The notes beneath the pieces were generated by a model. That model was not told where the DNA came from, did not search any database, and saw nothing but the letters and a program-made list of their open reading frames with translations. Shown here one piece after another: positions 7,827-16,381 of a stretch of 64,000 nt of DNA (position 1 is its first letter; each line of letters begins with the position of its first letter). The DNA is from Hafnia psychrotolerans (GTDB lineage: Bacteria > Pseudomonadota > Gammaproteobacteria > Enterobacterales > Enterobacteriaceae). The translations under genes were made by a program, and so were the position numbers. The stretch lies in the NCBI RefSeq assembly GCF_014639435.1, contig NZ_BMFZ01000008.1, positions 1-64,000 on the forward strand. Direction: 5' to 3'.

Positions 7827-9138
7827 TAACTGATCCTGCTGCTGCCTGTAATCCCGGAAGCTGTTCCAGTGAAGCTGTAAACGTTCCACCATAAGCTTTA
7901 CCGCCAGTTGACGTATCACCAGTGTTGCCCAGTAGATCGGCAAATCCGTACCATCCTGCAGCGTTACCTGTCCCAGTAGTCTCTTTCGATGAGAGCAGAT
8001 TTAGCGCCGCTCCGGACGGAGAATACAAACGAATGCCGACACCGGAGGCCACGCCTTCCGTACCGTAGTGATCATCAAGTAGATAACTAATACCGCCTGA
8101 ACTACTTTTAAGCCCCAGCGTGGAAGCCTGACTCAATGCCGTGGGCTGTGTCACCAGAAAACCCATCGCCACCGGCGCATTAGTGCTGCTGCTAGTTGTG
8201 CCGGAAATTGCTCCGGCATCGCATTCGATGGAGACATTGAACGAATTGGAACTGCTATTGCCGTTTCGCAAATCACCGACACTGATTGACGGTAACTGCA
8301 CTACCTGATCAAAATCACTGACCTTGCACGTATTCCCGCGAATAATCGTGGTCGAACCGCCATACATGCTCCACACCGCCGAGGTCTCAAACGCTGAGGG
8401 CAAACTCGCGGTGGAACCTGTTTTCAGGTTCGTGTTCATGCCGTTTCCTTTGAAGACAACAAAGCCTTGAGGAGATAAGATCTGACTAAATGCGTCACGC
8501 GTGATAATAGCACCTGAGTTTATGTCGTTTGTTTTAACTAGCTCAAATGTTGCACTGCCGAAGGAGGACGCCGGAATATAAATGTGAGCCCCCACCGTGA
8601 TGTAATCATCGTTAGTGAGCTTGCGTTCCTGCCATTGACCGGTGTAATACAGGCCGGTTTTCTGGTTGGTAATACGATAGGCGATACCCTGTGACGGTGT
8701 TGCATAACCACCTTCCACATCATTGACGGCATACCCGCCGTAAAAATTTCCACCAGCACCATAAAGTGCATACATTTCGTAAAGGGAATCAGCATCTGCC
8801 AGGTCACACTTGAAGACAATCTGGTTGGCGGAATACGGTACGTTCAGCGCCGTATCAATAAAGTTCAGGTTGGCGCTGGACAAAACGGTGCCGGCAGTCG
8901 CCAGTGACTGTGCCCCTGTTCCTATCGTGATCGTCCCGAAGGAAATCTTGGCAGCGGAATTGAAAAATCCCCCCCAATTTTTCGCAGTGTAGCCTGAATC
9001 AACCACGGCCTGAGGAATCGTAGAGTATGAGGAACCTATGCCGATGACTTTGAAGCAAGCTGCGTGAGCCCAAGACGAACAGGCCACCATGGTTGCAGTC
9101 ACTAACCACGTTTTAAACTGAGTGATTGAAAATTTCAT
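7792..9138 (-). CDS. Fimbrial tip adhesin (FimH-like, two-domain)
   Basis: This 448-residue secreted protein has a signal peptide ending at SWAHA, starting from the ATG at 9138 with GTGAGA upstream. A GTG at 9150, overlapping the usher stop, is an alternative. The long N-terminal half (about residues 24-290) should be the receptor-binding lectin domain. The C-terminal part, with a TCKVSDFDQVVQLPSISVGDL strand region, paired cysteines and an AQIVVSLQ terminal strand, is a donor-strand-exchange pilin domain. This is the architecture of FimH/MrkD-type adhesins. Ligand specificity cannot be read. A run of seven G in the coding strand at 8969-8975 is a possible slippage site. Confidence 0.85.
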   Translation of the reverse strand: MKFSITQFKTWLVTATMVACSSWAHAACFKVIGIGSSYSTIPQAVVDSGYTAKNWGGFFNSAAKISFGTITIGTGAQSLATAGTVLSSANLNFIDTALNVPYSANQIVFKCDLADADSLYEMYALYGAGGNFYGGYAVNDVEGGYATPSQGIAYRITNQKTGLYYTGQWQERKLTNDDYITVGAHIYIPASSFGSATFELVKTNDINSGAIITRDAFSQILSPQGFVVFKGNGMNTNLKTGSTASLPSAFETSAVWSMYGGSTTIIRGNTCKVSDFDQVVQLPSISVGDLRNGNSSSNSFNVSIECDAGAISGTTSSSTNAPVAMGFLVTQPTALSQASTLGLKSSSGGISYLLDDHYGTEGVASGVGIRLYSPSGAALNLLSSKETTGTGNAAGWYGFADLLGNTGDTSTGGKAYGGTFTASLEQLPGLQAAAGSVNAQAQIVVSLQ

Positions 9139-9146
9139 GATGATTC

Positions 9147-11735
9147 TCACTGTACGCAGGTGCCGTTTAAATGGATGAAATTACTGCCATCAGCTTTTTT
9201 CTGAGTAGGCATCTGATAATTTACGCGGCATGATTTGCCGGCTCCCCAGCGGATGAATAATGTACCGGAGGCATCCGGGAGACGTGCGTAAACCTGACCG
9301 TTCTGGCCCGCCATCCCAACATTGTTTCCATCGCGATCTTTGACATCAGCACCCATTGGTACCGGTGAGCCGTCTGGCATCATTACCGTAATCAGTGCCG
9401 GTACTCCGTTCAGTGTTTTGAAGGTAATTTTGGGCACTGAACCCAGCACCGGCACCACGCGCACGTTGCCGCCTTCCAGTTCAACGTCCTGATCCATGGA
9501 GTTGCCATCAATGCTGATGGTGTTGTAGCGATAAGGAGCCAGAGACGGCACGATGGCGTAGCCGAAGGCATCAATTTTCGCACCTTGGGCATTATTGACG
9601 CGGGCACCGGTGGCGCCTTTGGCCTCAACAAGCGCAAATGTATCACTTGCATAAGGGCCATAGGTCATACCGCCGCCATGTAGGGCCAATGTGCCAGAAG
9701 TGCCCAGTCCCATCTGATGATAATTATCACTGTGCGCATAAGAGGCCCGTATAGTCCCCATTCGTGTGCGTTCCTGAAGGTTAGTCCCCCAACGCACGTC
9801 ATGATTCTTGCCTTCTTCTCTGTCGGAATACTGGTCGTGATTGGCATATAAGGAATAAGTAAAATCACTTTCCTGGCCTGCGGAACCGGAAAGAGTCGTC
9901 ATCATCGAACGTGTATTTTTATCTTTCATCATGTCAAATGAGACGCTTGAACGAGAGTCGCGCCAGTCCAGAGGAACGGACAAACCGATTGAAATTACAT
10001 TTTCGGTGTATTTCTGATAACGGCTGGAGTCGTAATCAGAATCATTCACGCTATAGACATTGCGGTTGCTCCAGCTAGAACGCTGGCGCCCGACGTTGAT
10101 GTTGTAGCTGAGCTTCTTCCACATGTTGTTATATGACAGTTGCAGCTCAGAAACGCGCGAACGGTTATTATAGTAATCTGTGCTGCTGCCATTGAGTGAA
10201 AGCGTACCGTATTCGCTCATGTTCTGGCTTAGTGTTGCCATGAAACGGTTACGCTGTTTCAACGTATCAGAATAATAATTTGACCCGCCATTTTCCTGAC
10301 GGCGTACGCCCAGCACATCTTGCAGGTCGCGGTAACCGGCGGTTGAATAGCGATATGCCGCCAGCACAATATTGGTGTTTGTTGAGAAAGTTTTGCTGTA
10401 CGACGCCTCAGCTCGCCATCCGCTTTTCGACTGGTTGTTTTCCACTCGCGCATGTGACCAAGTGGTATTAAGGGATAACGCCCCGAGTTCTGATGCATAG
10501 ACGCCACCGACCAGCAATGCCTGATAATCATTGGCAAAACGCGCACCAGTGTTTGACGTGATACTGTTATTGACCCCGTACTGAAGAACGCCCTCGGTAA
10601 AGGCATTTTGCACAGAGTAATAATTACGGACTTTACCGGCTGCAAATTGATAACTCAGATTACCAGGGCGCATAGAGCCAGGCACTGCAGCATAAGGCAC
10701 GACGAAGAAAGACGACTTTCCATCAGCTTCAATTATCTGAACCTGTAAATCCCCTTGGCTGCGAGTATTGTAGAGGTCATCAATCAGGAACGGACCCGGC
10801 GGCACCTGTGTTTCATAAATGACGTTACCGGCCTGACGGATCAGAACCCGAGCATTAGTGCTCGCCACGCCACGCACTTCCGGGGCATAACCGAGTCTGC
10901 CCTGCGGCCACATCCGCTGATCGGTGGCAAGTTTCACTCCGTTAAAGGACATCGAACCAAACATTGAGCTGTCCGTATAGGTATCACCGACCATCAGTTC
11001 GCTGGAAATAGTTGGTAGCGGACGCTGCACCCAGGTACGCACTGCGTTCCATTTATAGTGATCGCCACCGGTGCTGCTTTCCATATAACGCAGATTGGCC
11101 TGATGGCGTAACTGCCACATGCCGAGGTTGCCCCCTGCGTTGATCATGCTCCACAAATAGTTGTAGTGAGAGTCACGCATAATGTTGCGTGTAAAACTGG
11201 TGTTGTGGCGTAAAAACACCAGCGGCGCACCGGCATCCCATTCCGATATAGGAATGAAGTCACGTGGCTGACGGTTCAGCAAAATCTGCGGAATTAAAAC
11301 CGCCAAAGTCAGGGTTGATTGCTGAATTTTCCAGCTGCCCTGTTGGGTAATCTCCGAAAAATATACACACTGCTTCTGAGCACCTTTAAGAGACTGAGTT
11401 TTAAGCTGCAAAAGCTTTATCAAATCGCTGTCAAGACAAGGCTGTGCGCTTTTATCGTTCGCATTCTCCTTGCGGAACTCAACCGGAACCTGGCTTTTAA
11501 TTTTTATCCCGTTCAGGCTGATATCAAGCGTCTGCGAACCTTCAGGAATAATGCTTTGGGTTTCGTTAAATTGATCAAGATCGATACTTTCTGCAAAATC
11601 TGAACCCGCGAGCAGATGACTGTCGAAGCGATAACCCTCGGCAAAAGCAGAGTGAGTGAATAACGATGCTCTAATCACACAAGAAAGTATTGCCAGGCGA
11701 AAAAACATATTCTTATTTTTGGATTGGATACTCAT
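9147..11735 (-). CDS. Fimbrial outer-membrane usher (FimD/PapC family)
   Basis: This 862-residue usher forms the outer-membrane pore that assembles and secretes the pilus. A signal peptide precedes the N-terminal chaperone-binding domain (YRFDSHLLAG...). A 24-strand barrel with a plug domain follows, including the conserved RGVASTNARVLIRQAGNVIYE and PPGPFLIDDLY regions. The end carries two C-terminal domains with a Cys pair. The length is normal. Its ATG at 11735 lies inside the end of the upstream chaperone gene (23-base overlap), and its stop nearly abuts the adhesin start, so the operon is tightly coupled. Confidence 0.95.
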   Translation of the reverse strand: MSIQSKNKNMFFRLAILSCVIRASLFTHSAFAEGYRFDSHLLAGSDFAESIDLDQFNETQSIIPEGSQTLDISLNGIKIKSQVPVEFRKENANDKSAQPCLDSDLIKLLQLKTQSLKGAQKQCVYFSEITQQGSWKIQQSTLTLAVLIPQILLNRQPRDFIPISEWDAGAPLVFLRHNTSFTRNIMRDSHYNYLWSMINAGGNLGMWQLRHQANLRYMESSTGGDHYKWNAVRTWVQRPLPTISSELMVGDTYTDSSMFGSMSFNGVKLATDQRMWPQGRLGYAPEVRGVASTNARVLIRQAGNVIYETQVPPGPFLIDDLYNTRSQGDLQVQIIEADGKSSFFVVPYAAVPGSMRPGNLSYQFAAGKVRNYYSVQNAFTEGVLQYGVNNSITSNTGARFANDYQALLVGGVYASELGALSLNTTWSHARVENNQSKSGWRAEASYSKTFSTNTNIVLAAYRYSTAGYRDLQDVLGVRRQENGGSNYYSDTLKQRNRFMATLSQNMSEYGTLSLNGSSTDYYNNRSRVSELQLSYNNMWKKLSYNINVGRQRSSWSNRNVYSVNDSDYDSSRYQKYTENVISIGLSVPLDWRDSRSSVSFDMMKDKNTRSMMTTLSGSAGQESDFTYSLYANHDQYSDREEGKNHDVRWGTNLQERTRMGTIRASYAHSDNYHQMGLGTSGTLALHGGGMTYGPYASDTFALVEAKGATGARVNNAQGAKIDAFGYAIVPSLAPYRYNTISIDGNSMDQDVELEGGNVRVVPVLGSVPKITFKTLNGVPALITVMMPDGSPVPMGADVKDRDGNNVGMAGQNGQVYARLPDASGTLFIRWGAGKSCRVNYQMPTQKKADGSNFIHLNGTCVQ

Positions 11736-12438
11736 GGGTCACCACTGCTCCAAAGTCATTAACCAGACCGATTTCAATTCCCTGGGCCTTCTTACCGGTC
11801 ACTTTTCCAGCGTTAAGAGTCACATCTTGCAGAGAAAAAGGTGCAATCATTGGTGCCTTACCTTTTGCATAAACTCCGTTCACTGCTACCGTGCTTAATG
11901 AGATATAAAAAGGTGAATTGTTGGTGATACGGATGTTATTGGATGTCACATTACTGAACGTCAGATAATCAAAAATCTTCTTCTTATTCGCTGCCAAACC
12001 AGCCGGACGGTAGAAAACCTTCAATCTATTTTTCATAATAATGATCATTTGGTTACCTTTATCACCGGCAATATTTGCCGGGGGTACTTGCAGAAAATTA
12101 AAATAAAAAATGGATTCTCTATCCTGAGGTAATGTTTTCCCTCCGGTAAAGAAGATACGTAAAACTTGTCCGTCTTTGGCTGCAATTCTGAATGTTGGCG
12201 GAGTGACTATAAACGGCGCTTTACCCGTTGTCGGTGTAGAGTTTTCATCACCGCTGTCAAACCAAGCCTGGATAACATAAGGGAATTCATCATTATTTCT
12301 CAACTGCACATCGACGGATTTTGCATCAGAAGAATAAATAACGCGAGAACCTGTCATCACGACACTCGCTGATGCACAAAATGAAATCCCTAGAGTTAAT
12401 ATAAATAAAAAAATGCTACGCCATTGTAAGCGGGACAT
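11713..12438 (-). CDS. Periplasmic fimbrial chaperone (first copy)
   Basis: This PapD-like chaperone of 241 residues starts at the ATG at 12438 with a GGGTGA site 6 bases upstream; a GTG at 12447 is less likely. A signal peptide ends around SASA. The two-domain immunoglobulin fold is marked by FIVTPPTFRIAAKDGQVLRI, SIFYFNFLQVPP and KNRLKVFYRP. It shares the family hallmarks of the distal chaperone but is clearly different in sequence, so the two are old paralogues, not a recent duplicate. It should cap the major subunit and deliver it to the usher encoded next. Confidence 0.92.
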   Translation of the reverse strand: MSRLQWRSIFLFILTLGISFCASASVVMTGSRVIYSSDAKSVDVQLRNNDEFPYVIQAWFDSGDENSTPTTGKAPFIVTPPTFRIAAKDGQVLRIFFTGGKTLPQDRESIFYFNFLQVPPANIAGDKGNQMIIIMKNRLKVFYRPAGLAANKKKIFDYLTFSNVTSNNIRITNNSPFYISLSTVAVNGVYAKGKAPMIAPFSLQDVTLNAGKVTGKKAQGIEIGLVNDFGAVVTHEYPIQK

Positions 12439-12486
12439 AATATTCACCCGTTAAAATTATTATCTAACTTTTTTGGATAAGATTAA

Positions 12487-12504
12487 AAGGTCATCCCTGA
12501 CCTT
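12487..12504 (-). terminator. Attenuating hairpin between major pilin and chaperone genes
   Basis: The hairpin AAGGTCA-tccc-TGACCTT lies in the gap after the major pilin gene. On the minus strand its stem ends in CTTTTAATC. A second, weaker AT-rich dyad (CTGAATAA/TTATTCAG) lies at 12511-12529. Such hairpins after the first gene commonly reduce read-through, so that the major subunit is made in excess over assembly proteins. Confidence 0.55.
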
Positions 12505-12557
12505 AGTTAATCTGAATAAATTATTCAGATAAGAAACATCCCTGACTCACAACAAAA

Positions 12558-13103
12558 TTAGTTGTAGCTAACAGAGTATTGCATTGTTGACTCAACCGCA
12601 CCGGCAGTTGCCTGACCAGTAGCAACATATTGTGCTGTATAAGTTGCTGAAGCAGAGCTTTCACCTGCAGCTACCGTCAGGTCACCGTCAGCAACGAACG
12701 GAGAAGAAAAGTCAATGGCTGTCGAGTTGGTATCCAAGATTTGAATATTTACGTTAGTTGCTGCATCAGTGGTTGCCACGTTACTCAGGTCGCCCGTGGT
12801 TGAAACGCTGTTACCTACGAATACGCTGGATACTTTTGTTGCAGCGTCAGTGCTGCCAGTACAACCCGACACACCAATATCGAAAGTTGCTTGACCCGCA
12901 GTTTGACCTGCTGTAGCCAGTGCAGTGGCATTAACACTTGGCAGTAGAACCAGTGGTTTAGCGCTATTACCATTGATAGTTACGGAACAGGTTTCTGACG
13001 TAACTTCGCCCTGGAAACTCATTGTATTATCAGAAAGTGCGAATGCTTGAGAAGCGAAAAGAACGGACATCGCTGTTACAGATAAGAAAGTTAACTTTTT
13101 CAT
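12558..13103 (-). CDS. Major fimbrial subunit (FimA-type pilin)
   Basis: This 181-residue pilin has a signal peptide ending near SQAFA, a cysteine pair typical of class I pilins (Cys38 in SETCSV and Cys80 in SGCTGS), an N-terminal donor strand region and a C-terminal penultimate tyrosine (MQYSVSYN). It is the first gene of a five-gene chaperone-usher operon ordered pilin, chaperone, usher, adhesin, second chaperone. Codons and length are ordinary for the family. The exact fimbrial clade cannot be named from sequence alone. Confidence 0.92.
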   Translation of the reverse strand: MKKLTFLSVTAMSVLFASQAFALSDNTMSFQGEVTSETCSVTINGNSAKPLVLLPSVNATALATAGQTAGQATFDIGVSGCTGSTDAATKVSSVFVGNSVSTTGDLSNVATTDAATNVNIQILDTNSTAIDFSSPFVADGDLTVAAGESSASATYTAQYVATGQATAGAVESTMQYSVSYN

Positions 13104-13869
13104 TACAAAATACCCTATATTCCCTATAATTTATTCGTGCGAAAGTGATATTTCGCATTCCATTCCACTCTGATTATTAAGTTAAACCCGCCGAGTCTGG
13201 CTCTATAAGGGGGGGTTGAAATTAAACATCAAAAGCAGATGCAATAAAAGTAAGACACATATTGCCAAGTAACTTTACAATAATGACATGATATTATTTT
13301 AATGAATAAATATCATTAAATATGAAGTCGAATTCGGGGCTTTCACAGAGTGAAAAATGAGAGCGTTATTTTATATAAAATGCGCAAGTTAAGAAAACTT
13401 AACAATTCATTAAGATTAATAATGGATTACGCTTACTCCACCAGGTAATTGTGAAAGGCTTTATTGAATAAATAATATTGAGATAACAAAGTCTCCTGTC
13501 AGTCATTTTCTCAGACAATCCTTACACTGTCTGGCACGTTTGTACGCATCATTTGCCATTATGTCAGCGAACATCAATTGTTCAGCACCCTGTTGTAAGC
13601 TTTTCAGTTTGTGATTTTGAATTTTCATTTTGCTACGGGATATTGCTACAGGATGATGAGTACGGCGATCTGAACCTTATTGCATACAGATTGAGTTTCA
13701 ATTTGGGATATCCCACTTCATTGAACCTGAGGATACTTTCATTTATTTATCCGCTATCTGCATGTGGATTTCAATGGGTATGGATAGCTGTTGAGATAAT
13801 AGAATCTGGCTGAAAGCCTTAAAAATAGAGGGAGTAGTGGACTTTAGGGGATATGAAAAGAAGTAAGGG
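13104..13869. other. Long regulatory/intergenic region upstream of the fimbrial operon
   Basis: About 765 AT-rich bases separate the pilin start from the tRNA gene. The fimbrial promoter must lie here, but I cannot assign it confidently. A seven-G tract sits at 13208-13214, about 105 bases before the pilin start codon. No recombinase gene or obvious inverted repeat flanking a promoter is seen, so FimB/E-type inversion is not supported. An 86-codon frame at 13553-13813 lacks a ribosome binding site and recognisable motifs, and is not called. Confidence 0.5.
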
Positions 13870-13946
13870 TGGTACGCCCTACAGGATTCGAACCTGTGAC
13901 CTACGGCTTAGAAGGCCGTTGCTCTATCCAACTGAGCTAAGGGCGC
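13870..13946 (-). tRNA. argU: tRNA-Arg (anticodon UCU)
   Basis: A complete 77-base tRNA reads on the minus strand. It has a GCGCCCT/AGGGCGT acceptor stem, a D-loop with AGCTCAGTTGGATAGAGC, an anticodon loop CTTCTAA giving UCU, the T-loop GGTTCGAATCC and an encoded CCA end. It matches E. coli argU in sequence and in being near folD. Its 3' end faces the accessory island on the left. In E. coli the same tRNA is a known integration site (prophage DLP12), which fits the island placement. Confidence 0.97.
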
Positions 13947-14092
13947 ATTGCAGTCCTGTTAGGGAGCGTTGCGGACTCGGATTATACGGGCAGGTCGCAA
14001 TGAGTCAATGGCTTTCGAACTCACTGCTTAATGACTGAACGATTTGCTCACATTCTTTACTGCATCCGTTTTTACAGGGAGTCCGCGAAAAC

Positions 14093-15004
14093 CTATTTCT
14101 CTGAATTGATGGCTGCCGTAATAACCCGTGCCGATGCCTGATAGGCGTTATTTTCATAGGCAGTCAGTTCAGGTTGCAGAGTTTGTACGATACCTCGCTT
14201 GCCGATCACCGCAGGCTGACCAATGTAGACCTTCAGTTTTTCGTCCCATGCTGAGACGGGATAAATCGTATTGGCATCTGACAAAATCGCATCGACTAAA
14301 CGTGCGGCTGCCGTGGCAATGCCAAAACTGGTCCAGCCTTTGCCCTGCAGAATCTCCCAGCCGCCACCACGTACCGCGCTTTCCATCCTGGCCCAATCAA
14401 CCACGCGGTCCCCGGCCAGTTCTGTCACTGGGCGACCACCCAGCGTGACGGTACTCCAGGCGACAAACTGTGATTCACCATGTTCGCCAAGCACATAGCC
14501 TGTAACGCTTTTCGGGTCTAAGTCGAAGAACTCACCCACTACGCGTTTCATGCGGGCAGTATCCAGAAGTGTGCCTGTGCCGAAAACCTGCTGATCCGGG
14601 AAGCCACTGGTTTGCTGAATTATCTGGGTTATCACGTCGCACGGGTTGGTGATGTTAAGGATAACCCCGCCAAAGCCACTGGCAATAATACGTGGCAACA
14701 GCGCACGGACCGCAGCGCGGGTCTCGGCCAGCTCTTCCAGTCGGTCTTCACGCAATAAGGTTTTAGGACCTACAGCCATGACGACGACATCTGCATCATG
14801 CAATTCGTTATAGTCGTTGGCGATAACATTAACCCGCGACGCGCTAAGTGCGGCCATATCACGCAGCTCCAACATCTGACTGGCTGCCTTCGCTTCATTT
14901 TCATCCAGCAAAACAATCACATCACACAATCCCTGCGTGACCAGCGAAAAGGCCACATCAGCACCGACATGGCCCGTGCCGATAATTCCCACTTTACGTG
15001 TCAT
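14093..15004 (-). CDS. L-lactate/L-2-hydroxyacid dehydrogenase (LDH/MDH family)
   Basis: This NAD-dependent 2-hydroxyacid dehydrogenase of 303 residues starts at the ATG at 15004 (MTRKVGIIG), preceded by AAGGA at correct spacing. The frame extending to 15058 adds a non-homologous tail. Visible hallmarks are the Rossmann GTGHVG near residue 8, the substrate loop arginine in LREDRLEEL, NITNPCDV, and the catalytic histidine in LGEHGES. It belongs to the L-lactate/L-2-hydroxyisocaproate branch rather than classical malate dehydrogenase, but the preferred substrate cannot be decided. It stands alone between argU and the divergent folD. Confidence 0.85.
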   Translation of the reverse strand: MTRKVGIIGTGHVGADVAFSLVTQGLCDVIVLLDENEAKAASQMLELRDMAALSASRVNVIANDYNELHDADVVVMAVGPKTLLREDRLEELAETRAAVRALLPRIIASGFGGVILNITNPCDVITQIIQQTSGFPDQQVFGTGTLLDTARMKRVVGEFFDLDPKSVTGYVLGEHGESQFVAWSTVTLGGRPVTELAGDRVVDWARMESAVRGGGWEILQGKGWTSFGIATAAARLVDAILSDANTIYPVSAWDEKLKVYIGQPAVIGKRGIVQTLQPELTAYENNAYQASARVITAAINSEK

Positions 15005-15182
15005 CCCGCTTTCCTTATGTATTCGATTTGACGTTCTCCTAAAATAGCCCCATTCCATGCAAACTTCTGCGCAATCCCGCCGCTATTTTACGGACCAAAA
15101 CAATTCAGCGCCTGACAGCGCGCGCTGCATCTGCCAAAATAGCGCATCCCCTGCATTTTTTAATTGATGGATTTAATCCCCG

Positions 15183-16049
15183 ATGTCAGCAAAGATTATT
15201 GACGGTAAAACGATTGCGCAGCAGGTCAGAAATGAAGTTGCGGAAAAAGTAAAACAACGACTGGCTGACGGTAAGCGTGCGCCAGGCTTAGCTGTTGTCT
15301 TAGTCGGAGAGAACCCGGCCTCGCAGATTTATGTCGCCAGCAAGCGCCGCTCCTGCGAAGAAGTGGGCTTTCTGTCGCGCTCTTATGATTTGCCCGACAC
15401 CACTTCCGAAGGCGAGCTGCTTAAGCTAATTGATGAACTGAACAGCGACGACGCCATCGACGGCATTCTGGTTCAGTTGCCGCTGCCTGCGGGCATCGAT
15501 AACATCAAGGTTCTGGAACGTATTCACCCGGACAAAGATGTTGACGGCTTCCATCCTTATAATGTCGGCCGCCTGTGTCAACGTGCGCCGACTTTGCGCC
15601 CTTGCACTCCCCGCGGCATTGTGACGCTGCTGGAACGTTATGGTATCGACACCTTCGGCCTGAATGCCGTGGTGATTGGTGCGTCCAATATCGTGGGTCG
15701 CCCGATGAGTATGGAATTGCTGCTGGCCGGTTGTACTACCACCGTCACGCACCGTTTTACTAAAAACTTGCGTCACCATGTCGAAAACGCCGATCTGGTG
15801 GTGGTTGCCGTCGGTAAACCTGGGTTTATTCCCGGCGAATGGATTAAACCGGGCGCAATCGTAGTGGATGTCGGTATAAACCGTCTGGAAAGTGGTAAAG
15901 TTGTCGGCGATGTTGAATTTGATGCTGCCGCCGAGCGCGCTTCATTTATTACACCGGTGCCGGGCGGCGTAGGCCCGATGACGGTCGCGACGCTGATTCA
16001 AAATACCTTGCAAGCTTGCGAGGAATATCACGACATCAGCGCCAACTAA
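15183..16049 (+). CDS. folD: Methylenetetrahydrofolate dehydrogenase/cyclohydrolase FolD
   Basis: This bifunctional cytosolic enzyme of 288 residues interconverts 5,10-methylene-, methenyl- and 10-formyl-tetrahydrofolate using NADP. The sequence tracks E. coli FolD closely along its whole length. It includes the YxxxK catalytic motif (YVASK near residue 50), the VQLPLPAGI and [13 protein letters not shown] signatures, the dinucleotide fold ([12 protein letters not shown]) and the ending [14 protein letters not shown]. The Shine-Dalgarno is weak. It is followed 28 bases later by ybcJ, as in E. coli. Confidence 0.98.
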   Translation: MSAKIIDGKTIAQQVRNEVAEKVKQRLADGKRAPGLAVVLVGENPASQIYVASKRRSCEEVGFLSRSYDLPDTTSEGELLKLIDELNSDDAIDGILVQLPLPAGIDNIKVLERIHPDKDVDGFHPYNVGRLCQRAPTLRPCTPRGIVTLLERYGIDTFGLNAVVIGASNIVGRPMSMELLLAGCTTTVTHRFTKNLRHHVENADLVVVAVGKPGFIPGEWIKPGAIVVDVGINRLESGKVVGDVEFDAAAERASFITPVPGGVGPMTVATLIQNTLQACEEYHDISAN

Positions 16050-16077
16050 AAGTCAGTAACAAATAAGTCAGGAAACC

Positions 16078-16299
16078 ATGGAAACTTTTTTTCTCGAAAA
16101 ACACCCGCATGTTGAACTGTGCGACCTGCTCAAATTTATGGGCTGGTGTGAAAGCGGCGCAGCGGCTAAAGCCGTGATTGCCGAAGGTCAGGTGAAGGTC
16201 AACGGGCAGGTTGAAACCCGTAAACGTTGCAAAATCCTTGCTGACCAGCAAGTTGAATTCGCCAGCAGCAAACTGGTCGTCAAAGCCTCAGCCGAATAA
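16078..16299 (+). CDS. ybcJ: S4-like RNA-binding protein YbcJ
   Basis: This 73-residue protein is of the YbcJ/YlmH-type S4 family. The central LLKFMGWCESGAAAKAVIAEG helix-turn region and VKVNGQVETRKRCKI form the compact S4 RNA-binding fold. Its start is fixed by a TCAGGAAACC ribosome binding site. Gene order folD-ybcJ-cysS is conserved with E. coli, but cysS is convergent here. The molecular target is not established. Confidence 0.93.
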   Translation: METFFLEKHPHVELCDLLKFMGWCESGAAAKAVIAEGQVKVNGQVETRKRCKILADQQVEFASSKLVVKASAE

Positions 16300-16317
16300 A
16301 CCGTCGGTTCTGAGCAT

Positions 16318-16356
16318 AAAAAACGCGGAGGGGATTAACCCGACCGCGTTTTTTTA
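16318..16356. terminator. Bidirectional terminator between ybcJ and cysS
   Basis: A stem AAACGCGG/CCGCGTTT is flanked by A-rich sequence on the left and seven T on the right. It sits between the convergent genes ybcJ and cysS and can serve both. Confidence 0.85.
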
Positions 16357-16381
16357 TGACGTTTTTACAACACCAAACCGA

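Noticed and set aside
13104-13550. Possible fim-type invertible promoter
   Set aside because: No recombinase gene nearby and no pair of inverted repeats of adequate length was found.
13553-13813. 86-codon frame upstream of the fimbrial operon
   Set aside because: No ribosome binding site, no family motifs; treated as intergenic.
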